From the NCBI GenBank assembly GCA_013697225.1, contig JACCXG010000460.1:1-9205 (forward strand): a stretch of DNA of 9,205 nt. Reading direction: 5' to 3'. Numbering within the stretch: position 1 is the stretch's first letter; every line of letters starts with the position of its first letter. Positions 1 to 6,951 of this stretch are shown piece by piece. A model generated the notes under the pieces. That model was not told the origin of the DNA and did not search any database. It saw only the letters and a list, made by a program, of their open reading frames with translations. The position numbers were made by a program, and so were the translations under genes. The DNA is from Acidobacteriota bacterium. Lineage in GTDB: Bacteria > Acidobacteriota > Vicinamibacteria > Vicinamibacterales > 2-12-FULL-66-21.

Positions 1-64
1 CGCGCTGGCAACCGGGTACGACCAGGAGAGAGCTGACGAGTAGCGCTGACAGCCGATGTGGCAT
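1..64 (-). CDS. N-terminus of a putative lipoprotein (truncated by window edge)
   Basis: Only the first 21 codons are inside the window. They read MPHRLSALLVSSLLVVPGCQR, a typical type II (lipoprotein) signal peptide: a short basic n-region (His-Arg), a hydrophobic core of about 12 residues and a lipobox VPGC with the Cys at position 19. A GGGGTGA stretch lies a few bases upstream of this ATG and supports it as the start. An in-frame ATG at 100 would add 12 mostly polar residues, has no visible Shine-Dalgarno sequence, and would place the signal peptide unusually far in. The mature protein is outside the window, so its function is unknown. It lies downstream of the broken small membrane-protein gene and could be independently transcribed. 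The reading rests on the signal peptide alone, so a chance hydrophobic stretch cannot be excluded. Confidence 0.5.
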   Translation of the reverse strand, partial: MPHRLSALLVSSLLVVPGCQR

Positions 65-191
65 CACGTCACCCCGGGCATTCCATCGAGTGATTCTCAT
101 AAATGCGACCGTATCTGGCAATCGTACGGCGAGCTGTCGTCCTGCCGCAGGGTCGCCTGCTTTCAGACGGCTCGATCCAATCCTTGGAGTA

Positions 192-493
192 CTACCTCAG
201 AGTGGCGCCGAACGCCAGGTGCCTTCCAGACCACGGGCGTGTGTCTGCCGCGGGAATGCCCGTGGCGGGTTCAGGGACCTCATCGATCACAACGGCGCCA
301 TAGACGATGTGCAGCACCATCTCCGCCATGCCCCCATCGCACCCCTGTTCGACATGAATGCACCCGGAGCCGGCATCTGTTCAGGAATCAGCGGGTGCAT
401 CATTGCCATCACGCCCATCGCCATCCCGCCAATAATCCCATGGGGCTGGCGGGTCGCGATGGTGAAGGACGCCAGGTCCAGAGTGGGCTGAGG
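192..493 (-). pseudogene. Frameshifted remnant of a small hydrophobic membrane protein
   Basis: Two minus-strand reading frames join into one plausible protein. The upstream frame, open from 493, gives a Gly/Met-rich hydrophobic stretch (HGIIGGMAMGVMAMMHPLIP, then PAPGAFMSNRGAMG). The downstream frame gives GMAEMVLHIVYGAVV and ends at a TAG at 192. The switch falls in a run of five G (plus-strand CCCCC at 331-335), and one extra G would fuse the frames as ...RGAMG-GMAEMVLHIVYG. The pattern 'PGxF..N.G.M......LH..YGavv' recalls small multi-pass bacterial proteins of unknown function, recalled from memory and not searched. No convincing start codon is visible: the first in-frame ATG is at 424 and a TAA sits at 494-496. 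The 5' end may therefore also be lost. It could be a real pseudogene, a sequencing error in a homopolymer, or a chance reading. No function is assigned. Confidence 0.42.
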
Positions 494-517
494 TTACCCC
501 CTGCTGCTCGCCGGAGC

Positions 518-536
518 CGCGGGCACACTGCCCGCG
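518..536 (-). terminator. GC-rich hairpin after the permease gene, possible terminator
   Basis: CGCGGGC-ACACT-GCCCGCG (plus-strand reading) forms a perfect 7-bp stem with a 5-base loop. It lies 47 bp past the stop codon of the ADOP permease gene, in the gap before the next gene remnant. There is no T-run on the minus strand after the stem, so it is not a classical intrinsic terminator. It could act as a Rho-assisted terminator or as a 3'-end stabilising stem. The position fits the end of the PadR-permease operon. Confidence 0.38.
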
Positions 537-582
537 TCGTCCGAGCCAGCGGTGGTTGGCGACGCCCGTCCGGGTACATCGG

Positions 583-3270
583 TCAGTCGTGTCTCAGCGT
601 CACAGCCGGATCCACCCGCAGCGCGCCGCGAGCCGGAATGGCCGCCGCGGCCGCCGCAACACACGCCAGCAGTAACGCCGTCGATCCGAATGACAGCGGA
701 TCGAGCGGGCTGATTCCATAGAGCATGGCGCGCACCGCCTGCGCCGCGGCTCCGGCCAGCAGGAGTCCCGCGATCCCGCCGACTGCCACCGGCTTCATGC
801 CCTGCCAGACGACCAGCCGCATGACCGACACGCGATCCGCTCCCAGAGCCATGCGAATGCCGACCTCGCGCCGCCGTCGGCTGACCGCGAACGACACGAG
901 GCCGTACACTCCGGTACAGGCGAGGATCAGCGCGAGACCGCCGAGTGCGCTGGCCGCCGCAGCCGCCATCCGCGCCGGCAGCAGGGCGGAGCGGATGCTT
1001 TCCTCGATGCGTTTGGTGTGCGGCGTCACGTTGGGGTCGAGGGAAGCAACGGCTGCTCGGATCGCCTTGTCGATATCGCCTGCCGGCCCCGTGTAGGCAA
1101 CCAGAAGCTTGCCTTCATTGTTCCGAAGTCCCCGCATGGGCGTGTACACCCTGCCGTATGCCACACGGTTCAGGTCGAGCGAGCGCACGCTGGCGGCCAC
1201 CCCGACAATCTCATGGTCGGAGTCGGCCCGCTGCCCAAGCCGGATGACTGCGCCCACAGCATTCATGGGAGAGCCGAAGTGATCGCGGGCAAGCCGCTCG
1301 TCGATGACGGCTACTCGGGCCGTGTTGAACATCTCGGCCTGCGTGAACTCGCGGCCCTGCAGCAGGCGGATGCCCGCGGTGCGGAAGAAGTCCGTCCCAA
1401 CCTCATCGCACGACGTCTTCACCTCGCGCGCAGCCGTGTCGCCATCGGGGATCCGGGCCATATTGCCGCACTGATCGTGCAGTGGCTCGATGAAGGTATT
1501 GGACACGGACACCACTCCGGGCGAAGCCGCGATGGTTTCCCGCAGCGTATTCATGAAACGCGCCGACTCCTCGGCCGTGTACTGCTGCTGGCGGAGGTCG
1601 AAGCCGGTGATCAGAATGTTCCGCGTGCTCTGCCCCGGATCGAGCTGCAGCGCGTGCGTGAAACCTCTCAACAGCAGTGCCGCGTTCACCAGCAGCACCA
1701 GGCAGACCGCAACCTGCACGCCGATGAGAAGGTTCTGCAGCCGCCTGCGCCCGCCGCGGCCGTGCTCTTCCAGTCCTTCCGTCTTCAGCGCTGGCGTGAG
1801 ATCGAATCGAAGCGAGCTCAATGCCGGCAGTAGACCGAAGACGAGCCCGGTCAGCACGGCGACCCCGAGCGTGAAGAGCAGCACAATCAGGTCCGGCGAG
1901 GAATCCAGCTGGTGCCGGCCGATGCTCTCCGCCGGAATCATGCCGACCAGCAGCCGCGCTCCGCCCCAGGCGAGAAACAAACCGCCTGCGCCTCCGACGA
2001 TCGCGAGCATCACGCTCTCGGTGAGCAGTTGCTGCAGCAGCCGTGCCCGCCCGGCGCCGATCGACAACCGGATCGCGATCTCACGCCGGCGGGTAAGACC
2101 GCGCGCGAGCAGCATGTTCGCCACGTTCGCGCACGCCACGATCAGCACGAGCGATACGGCAAGCGTCACGATGGCGAACATGGGTTTGAACCGCTGTTTC
2201 ACGAACGGAAAGTTGAAGTAGGCGCCCGACTCGACGCTGACCTGCGCCTTCCGCTTCGGCAGATGCGGCTGCAGTGATTGCTGGGCCAGCACCTGCATCT
2301 CCGCGCGCAACGCGCCGTCGTCGTAGCCTGGCTTGCGCCGCGCGAATACCTGAATCCAGCCACTCGTCGCGATGTCGATCAACGGTTCGCCCGATCTCGT
2401 CAAGGCCTGCATCGTGAGCGGAATCCACAAGTCCGGGACAATCAGCACGGGACCGGTGGTCCGCTCGTCGGCGACGCCGACAATCGTGAAGGGCTGGCGG
2501 TTCAGCACGATGGTGTGGCCGACAATGTCCGCCGTTCCGGCAAACCAATGCTGCCAGGCCCTATGGCTCAGCACAGTCACAGCTGCGGAGCCTGGCTGCG
2601 AGGCCTCCTCGGGTGCGAAGAAGCGCCCCAGAACGGGGCGGCTGCCGATCAGAGACAGCAGGTTCTCCGATACGAGTTGCGCGCGGGCGCTGCGCGCATC
2701 ACCCTTGCGGCTCATCTCCACTTCGGCGAGACCGCCGATCTCCGCCGTCTTCGCAGCCTTACGGATGTAGTTGAACTCGTGCCACGACACGTTGTACGGC
2801 GTGCCATAGCCGGATCGGTTGCCCTCGCCGAACGTCGCGATGTGAACGTTCCGGAACGAGTCCGGATCGAAAACCGGCAAGGCGCGGAACATCAGCGAGT
2901 ACACGAGGGAAAACAGGGCGATGTTCACGCCGATGCCCAGCGCGATGGCGGCCGCCGCCGTGAGGACGAAGCCCGGACTCTTCTTCATCGCCCGCCATGC
3001 GTACACGACATCGCGGCCAAGGTTCTCGAGCGCCGACACGCCGCGGCTGTCGCGGCAGTTCTCCTTCACGGCTTCCATGCCGCCGATGTCCAGCCCGGCG
3101 CGCCGGCGGGCCTCGGCCGGGGGCAGGCCGTCGGTTGTGAATCGCTCGATGAGGCTCTCGAAGTGGAACCGAAGTTCGTCATCGAGCTCATCTTCCAGCC
3201 GGTTGCGCCGTGACAGCGACCGCCACCGTAACCGCAGCATGTCTATCCAGCGCACTCCGGTTGTTTTCAC
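583..3270 (-). CDS. ADOP-family ABC transporter permease (MacB/FtsX type, duplicated)
   Basis: This 895-residue inner-membrane permease has the ADOP layout. Residues 1-90 are a charged cytoplasmic prefix (LEDELDDELRFHFE...). The first transmembrane helix is at about 101-127, followed by a periplasmic MacB-like core at about 130-360. Three helices and the FtsX loop follow at about 363-485, with the motif ANVANMLLARGLTRRREIAI at 381-400. The second half has a helix at about 511-535, a periplasmic core at about 540-765 and a closing FtsX domain (TGVYGLVSFAVSRRRREVGI, 786-805), ending in the usual DPAVTLRHD. Length and domain order match intact family members. The start is GTG at 3270, chosen because an AGGAG lies 6 bases upstream; an ATG ten codons further in lacks this. 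No ATPase is adjacent, so the partner must be encoded elsewhere. Known MacB relatives work as mechanotransmitters exporting peptides, lipoproteins or drugs, but the substrate here is unknown. It is very likely co-transcribed with the PadR gene just upstream. Confidence 0.93.
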   Translation of the reverse strand: MKTTGVRWIDMLRLRWRSLSRRNRLEDELDDELRFHFESLIERFTTDGLPPAEARRRAGLDIGGMEAVKENCRDSRGVSALENLGRDVVYAWRAMKKSPGFVLTAAAAIALGIGVNIALFSLVYSLMFRALPVFDPDSFRNVHIATFGEGNRSGYGTPYNVSWHEFNYIRKAAKTAEIGGLAEVEMSRKGDARSARAQLVSENLLSLIGSRPVLGRFFAPEEASQPGSAAVTVLSHRAWQHWFAGTADIVGHTIVLNRQPFTIVGVADERTTGPVLIVPDLWIPLTMQALTRSGEPLIDIATSGWIQVFARRKPGYDDGALRAEMQVLAQQSLQPHLPKRKAQVSVESGAYFNFPFVKQRFKPMFAIVTLAVSLVLIVACANVANMLLARGLTRRREIAIRLSIGAGRARLLQQLLTESVMLAIVGGAGGLFLAWGGARLLVGMIPAESIGRHQLDSSPDLIVLLFTLGVAVLTGLVFGLLPALSSLRFDLTPALKTEGLEEHGRGGRRRLQNLLIGVQVAVCLVLLVNAALLLRGFTHALQLDPGQSTRNILITGFDLRQQQYTAEESARFMNTLRETIAASPGVVSVSNTFIEPLHDQCGNMARIPDGDTAAREVKTSCDEVGTDFFRTAGIRLLQGREFTQAEMFNTARVAVIDERLARDHFGSPMNAVGAVIRLGQRADSDHEIVGVAASVRSLDLNRVAYGRVYTPMRGLRNNEGKLLVAYTGPAGDIDKAIRAAVASLDPNVTPHTKRIEESIRSALLPARMAAAAASALGGLALILACTGVYGLVSFAVSRRRREVGIRMALGADRVSVMRLVVWQGMKPVAVGGIAGLLLAGAAAQAVRAMLYGISPLDPLSFGSTALLLACVAAAAAAIPARGALRVDPAVTLRHD

Positions 3271-3276
3271 GACGTG

Positions 3277-3281
3277 CTCCT
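3277..3281 (-). promoter_or_regulatory. Ribosome binding site of the permease, overlapping the PadR stop codon
   Basis: AGGAG, six bases before the GTG start of the permease, shares its first two bases with the TAG stop codon of the PadR gene. It fixes the permease start at 3270. A ribosome terminating on PadR would sit on this site, which suggests translational coupling of regulator and transporter. Confidence 0.7.
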
Positions 3282-3615
3282 ACACTTCCTGCGCCCCGAG
3301 CACCAGGCCGACCGCCTCGGCCACGCGCGCCCAGTTCGCCGTCTCGACGTCCAGCTGCTTCCGGCCGGCGGGGGTCAATGAATAGAACTTCGCCTTGCGG
3401 TTGTTGTCACTCGTACCCCATTCGCTCTGGATCCAGGCGTGCTGTTCCAGCCGGTGCAGCGCCGGGTACAACGACCCTTGCTGTACCTGAAGTCCCGCTT
3501 TCGAAAGCTGCGCGATACGCAGCGACACGCCATAGCCATGCATCGGCCCGAGCGCGAGCGCCTTCAGGATCAGCAGATCGAGTGTGCCTTGCAGCAGGTC
3601 CATGCTCTTGGCCAT
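3280..3615 (-). CDS. PadR-family transcriptional regulator
   Basis: This 111-residue DNA-binding regulator is the usual size for the short PadR class found next to ADOP permeases. The N-terminal winged helix-turn-helix shows the family signature: LLQGTLDLLILKAL (8-21), GPMHGYGVSLRI (23-34), QQGSLYPALHRLEQ (45-58) and the wing KAKFYSLTPAGRKQL (74-88). A short C-terminal helix (about 89-104) would serve for dimerisation. The start chosen is ATG at 3615, giving MAKSMDLLQG. The frame stays open to 3696, but those extra 27 residues do not resemble the family and would cover the promoter. An AGGAGAG lies upstream at a somewhat long but workable spacing. PadR proteins typically repress themselves and the linked transporter and are released by a small ligand or stress. 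The ligand here is unknown. The permease gene begins 9 bp after the stop. Confidence 0.92.
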   Translation of the reverse strand: MAKSMDLLQGTLDLLILKALALGPMHGYGVSLRIAQLSKAGLQVQQGSLYPALHRLEQHAWIQSEWGTSDNNRKAKFYSLTPAGRKQLDVETANWARVAEAVGLVLGAQEV

Positions 3616-3645
3616 ATACGCAGCTTCTCTCCTAGGTGTTCGACA

Positions 3646-3675
3646 AGAATGCGCCGCTTCTTTGCAGGACGTCAA
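3646..3675 (-). promoter_or_regulatory. Candidate sigma70-type promoter of the PadR-permease operon
   Basis: On the minus strand TTGACG (3675-3670, five of six matches to the -35 consensus) is followed after 18 bases by CATTCT (3651-3646, three of six to the -10). It lies 31 bp before the PadR start codon. The hexamers GTGTTC (3684-3679) and GAACAC (3641-3636) form an inverted pair flanking the promoter elements and could be operator half-sites. The -10 is weak, so this is a prediction only. Confidence 0.35.
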
Positions 3676-3745
3676 GGAGAACACATGGCGAAACACCAGG
3701 CCCGCGCGCGGAAATCCTTGCTGGCGGTGCTCGTCCCCATCGTCA

Positions 3746-3854
3746 GCGAGACTCTTCGCGATGCGATTGCGCGGCGCGTTTGCCCGGCTGGGGTTGCTGC
3801 TTGCGCCTCGTGGGACTGTACGGCCTCATGGCGTACACCGTCAGCCGGCGCTTC
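3746..3854 (+). pseudogene. Frameshifted fragment of a second ADOP/MacB permease
   Basis: On the opposite strand to all neighbours, one frame from 3746 reads ARLFAMRLRGAFARLGLLLA. After a one-base shift near 3806 another frame reads LVGLYGLMAYTVSRR (3807-3851). Joined, these reproduce the conserved sixth-to-seventh helix region of ADOP/MacB permeases, usually of the form 'ERLFA....AFA.LGLLLACVGLYGLMAYTVSRRTREIGIRMALG'. The match stops right after SRR, where EIGIRMALG should follow, and the rest is replaced by the 3' end of the RND gene. Upstream of 3746 I cannot recognise more of the protein. It is therefore an internal scrap of about 36 codons with no plausible product. It is not a recent copy of the intact permease in this window: the corresponding stretch there (GVYGLVSFAVSRR) differs at several residues. 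It marks a past rearrangement between the two operons. Confidence 0.7.
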
Positions 3855-6800
3855 AGGCCGCCGGCCGCCCGAAGCGCTCGTAAAGGATGGGAACCACAAT
3901 CATGTTCAGGGCCGTCGAACTGAGGAGCCCGAACATGATTACCATCGCCATCGGCGCCTGAATCTCGGACCCTGGCTCACCGGCAGAGAGTGCGATCGGC
4001 ACCAGCGCCAGTCCCGCAGCCAGTGCCGTCATCAGAATTGGCACGAGCCGCTCGGTGGCCCCCCGGACGACCGCGGTCCTGAAATCGGCCACTCCCTCGT
4101 GCTCCCACAGGTGACGAATGTGCGACACCAGCATGATGCCGTTCCGCGTCGCGATGCCGAACAGCGTGATGAACCCGACGATCGACGCGACAGACAGGAC
4201 CCCGCCCGCCAGGTACACGCCCACCACGCCGCCGATCAGCGCCAGGGGCAGATTCAACATGATCAGCAGCCCGTCCCGCGCCGATCCAAAGGCTGAGGAC
4301 AGGATGAAGAAGATCGCGACGATGACCCCCAGCGACAGCCACAGCAGCTGCCGGGAGGCGTCCGCTTCGCTCTCGAACTGCCCTCCATACTCGACACGAT
4401 AGCCCTGAGGCATGCTGACGTTCTGCGCAATCCTCGCCTGGATGTCGTTCACGACACCCCGCAGGTCGCGGCCGCTCACGTTGCTCTGTACCACGATGCG
4501 CCGTTGCACGTTCTCACGCATCACGAAGTTGGGGCCCAGGTCCCGCTGAATCGTCGCGACTGCCGAAAGTGGAATCTGACGGCGGTCGGGAGTCTGGATC
4601 GGCGTGCTCCCGATCGATTCCCAGTCGGTCGAGTCCCTGATGGCGTACCGGACCACCACGGGGAACGCCACCTGTCCCTCGAGGATCTGACCAGCGTGGC
4701 GGCCGACGCGGGCGGCCTGCAGCGCCTCCGCGACAACGCCGGTTTCGAGTCCGTGACGTGCCGCCGCTGCAGGATCGACGCGGACATCGAGCGTCGGGAT
4801 GTGGGCCTGCGCTTCCGTCGACAGGTCAACAACGCCTGCCACCTGCGACATTTCCGCTTCGACCTGGCCTGCGAGCTGCCGCAGCACCTGCAGATCGTCG
4901 CCAAAGATCTTCACGGCGATGTTCGTCCGTGTTCCGGACAGCATGTGATCGATGCGGTGGGAGATCGGCTGGCCAATGGTGACATTCGTTCCCGGGAGCA
5001 GGGACGCTTTCTGCCGGAGCTCTTCGAGGACGGCCTCGCGTGGCCGATCGTTCATCGACAGACGAACGTCGATTTCTGCCGACTCGACACCCTGCACGTG
5101 TTCGTCCAGCTCCGCCCGGCCCGTCCGTCGAGCGGTCGACGCCACTTCGGGAACGCTCAGCATGAGCCGCTCCAGGGCGCTGCCGAGCGCGTTCGAATCC
5201 TCGAGGCTCGTCCCCGGAATCGTCACGGCACTGACGGTCAGGGCACCCTCGTTGAATTCCGGAAGAAACGTCCGCCCCGCCGCCAGCACTCCGGCCACCG
5301 CCGCAACAAGAAGAGCCGCCGCGGCGGCAATGACTACACCGCGAAACCGGAACGCATGCCCCAGCCCGCGTTCGTACGCGGCCTTGAGGCGACGCGTGAA
5401 GGCAGGCTCCGCACCCGCGGAGATGAGCCTGGATCCAGGCAGCAGCCACGAGCAGAGCACAGGGGTCAGGGTGAGGGCAATCACGAGGGACGCGCCCAGC
5501 GCCACCACATACGCGAACGCGAGCGGCCGCAGCAGCCGCCCTTCCACGCTGCCCAGCACGAACAGGGGCAGGAAGACGACCGCCACGATCACGGTGGCGA
5601 ACACCACCGACCGGCGGATCTCCGTGCTCGCGCGGTAGACGACGGTCAGGACGGGGAGGCGCTCCGATTCCGGCACGCCTGCGTTCTCGCGGAGGCGGCG
5701 GGCGACGTTTTCCACGTCGATGATGGCGTCGTCCACCAGCTCTCCAATCGCGATGGCGAGTCCGCCCAGGCTCATGGTGTTGAGCGTGAGCCCGAACCGG
5801 TCCATTGCGACAATGGCCGCCAGCAGCGAGAGCGGCAGCGCCAGCAGCGTGATCAGCGCCGCGCGGCCATTCATCAGGAACACGACCACGACGAGAATGA
5901 CGAGGCCGGCGCCTTCCAGCAGACGGATGAACAGGTTGTTGAGCGACCCCTCGATGAAGTCCGCCTGCCGGAACAGGTCGCGGTGAATCCGCATGCCCTC
6001 GGGCAGCGCCTGCTGGATGTCGTCGAGCGTCAGCTCGATCTGCCGCGTCAACTCCAGCGTGTTCACGGCGGGCTGCTTCTGGATGCCGAGGATCACCGCC
6101 GGCCGCCCGTTATGGGATGCGTCACCGCGCTTGATGGCAGCCCCCTGGCGCACGGTGCCGAGGTCGCCGATCAGCACAGGCGTCGAGTCGGTGGTCTTCA
6201 CGGGAACGGCTGTAATCGCCTCGGTGCCGGTGAGCCGGCCGAGGCCGCGCACCAGGTACTCCTGCCCCTGGGCCACCTGGAACCCGGCAGTCGTATTGCG
6301 GTTCGCGGCGGTGAGCGCCTGCCCGACTTGCTCGAGTGTGACGCTGTGCGCCGCCAGGCGGGCAGGGTCCAGCACGACCTCGTACTGTTTCTGCTCGCCG
6401 CCCGTGGCGATCACCTGCGATACGCCTGGGACTGCCAGCAATCGCCGCCGCACGATTGTCTCGGCAGCGGTCCGAAGCTCGATGGGCGAGTGCCGGTCGG
6501 ACTCGACGTCCACGAACAGGACTTCGCCCATGATGGACGACACGGGGGCCAGGAAAGGCGGCTCCACGTTCGGCGGCAGTGAGCCCGAAACCAACGTCAG
6601 TCGCTCGGTGACGGTCTGGCGTGCGCGGTTGATTTCCTGACCCCAGTCGAACTCGATCCAGACGACAGCGACGCCCACCGCGGTGGCGGACCGGACGCGA
6701 CGCACGCCGGCGGCGCCGTTCAGCGCGGACTCGATCGGAACGGTCACCAGCGACTCGATTTCGAGTGGATCCATCCCAGGCGCTTCGGCAAGGATGGTGA

Positions 6801-6939
6801 CGGTCGGCGCCGTCAGATCGGGCAGGACATCGAGCGGAATGCGCGAGGCCGTCCAGCCGCCCCACAGGAGGAATGCCGCGGCGAGCGCGACGACAATCGT
6901 GCGGTTCGCCAGCGACCAGCGGATCAACCCGTCAACCAT
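3853..6939 (-). CDS. RND efflux pump, CusA/CzcA-like heavy-metal efflux (HME) family
   Basis: This 1028-residue proton-driven inner-membrane pump would form the trimeric core of a tripartite efflux complex. Length and layout are complete: helix 1 at about 14-34, first porter/docking domain at about 35-335, helices 2-6 at about 338-500, helix 7 at about 535-555, second porter domain at about 556-860, and helices 8-12 at about 865-1022. HME hallmarks include DVLPDLTAPTVTILAEAPGM (37-56), RVRSATAVGVAVVWIEFDWG (81-100), HRIDHMLSGT (661-670) and GIATRNGIMLVSH (928-940). In helix 4, LVDDAIIDVEN keeps D403 and E410, matching CusA D405/E412 and CzcA D408/E415. The position of CzcA D402 is Ala397, as in CusA. 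The Met cluster that binds Cu(I)/Ag(I) in CusA is not clearly present, so the substrate is open. The ATG at 6939 has a GAGG six bases upstream and follows the adaptor stop by 12 bp. The stop codon abuts the permease fragment on the other strand. Confidence 0.94.
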   Translation of the reverse strand: MVDGLIRWSLANRTIVVALAAAFLLWGGWTASRIPLDVLPDLTAPTVTILAEAPGMDPLEIESLVTVPIESALNGAAGVRRVRSATAVGVAVVWIEFDWGQEINRARQTVTERLTLVSGSLPPNVEPPFLAPVSSIMGEVLFVDVESDRHSPIELRTAAETIVRRRLLAVPGVSQVIATGGEQKQYEVVLDPARLAAHSVTLEQVGQALTAANRNTTAGFQVAQGQEYLVRGLGRLTGTEAITAVPVKTTDSTPVLIGDLGTVRQGAAIKRGDASHNGRPAVILGIQKQPAVNTLELTRQIELTLDDIQQALPEGMRIHRDLFRQADFIEGSLNNLFIRLLEGAGLVILVVVVFLMNGRAALITLLALPLSLLAAIVAMDRFGLTLNTMSLGGLAIAIGELVDDAIIDVENVARRLRENAGVPESERLPVLTVVYRASTEIRRSVVFATVIVAVVFLPLFVLGSVEGRLLRPLAFAYVVALGASLVIALTLTPVLCSWLLPGSRLISAGAEPAFTRRLKAAYERGLGHAFRFRGVVIAAAAALLVAAVAGVLAAGRTFLPEFNEGALTVSAVTIPGTSLEDSNALGSALERLMLSVPEVASTARRTGRAELDEHVQGVESAEIDVRLSMNDRPREAVLEELRQKASLLPGTNVTIGQPISHRIDHMLSGTRTNIAVKIFGDDLQVLRQLAGQVEAEMSQVAGVVDLSTEAQAHIPTLDVRVDPAAAARHGLETGVVAEALQAARVGRHAGQILEGQVAFPVVVRYAIRDSTDWESIGSTPIQTPDRRQIPLSAVATIQRDLGPNFVMRENVQRRIVVQSNVSGRDLRGVVNDIQARIAQNVSMPQGYRVEYGGQFESEADASRQLLWLSLGVIVAIFFILSSAFGSARDGLLIMLNLPLALIGGVVGVYLAGGVLSVASIVGFITLFGIATRNGIMLVSHIRHLWEHEGVADFRTAVVRGATERLVPILMTALAAGLALVPIALSAGEPGSEIQAPMAMVIMFGLLSSTALNMIVVPILYERFGRPAA

Positions 6940-6951
6940 GGTTCGCCTCGC

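Noticed and set aside
151..172. Small hairpin GCAGG-GTCG-CCTGC followed by TTT on the plus strand as a terminator
   Set aside because: The stem is only five pairs with a three-base T run, and its orientation does not match any gene that ends there.
56..721. Plus-strand open frame of 221 codons at the left edge
   Set aside because: It has a low-complexity Arg/Ser/Pro composition, overlaps the permease 3' end antisense, and has no ribosome binding site or recognisable motif. The minus strand gives better readings.
3616..3696. Longer PadR start at 3696
   Set aside because: The additional 27 residues do not fit the family N-terminus and would overlap the likely promoter. The MAKSMDLLQG start at 3615 matches the usual length.
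3685..3800. Plus-strand AAGGAG followed by ATG at 3685 (MAKHQARARK...)
   Set aside because: The Shine-Dalgarno-like sequence is well placed, but the frame is not that of the permease fragment, shows no family resemblance and runs antisense into the RND gene.
874..3852. The permease fragment as a recent inverted duplicate of the intact permease in this window
   Set aside because: The matching stretch (about 874-915 on the opposite strand) shares only short identical runs such as TGTACGGCCTC and differs at several residues. It comes from a different paralogue.
4504..6582. Open frame of 692 codons on the plus strand
   Set aside because: It lies antisense within the RND pump gene. Its translation is rich in Arg, His, Gln and Asp without domains, as expected for an antisense frame in GC-rich coding DNA.
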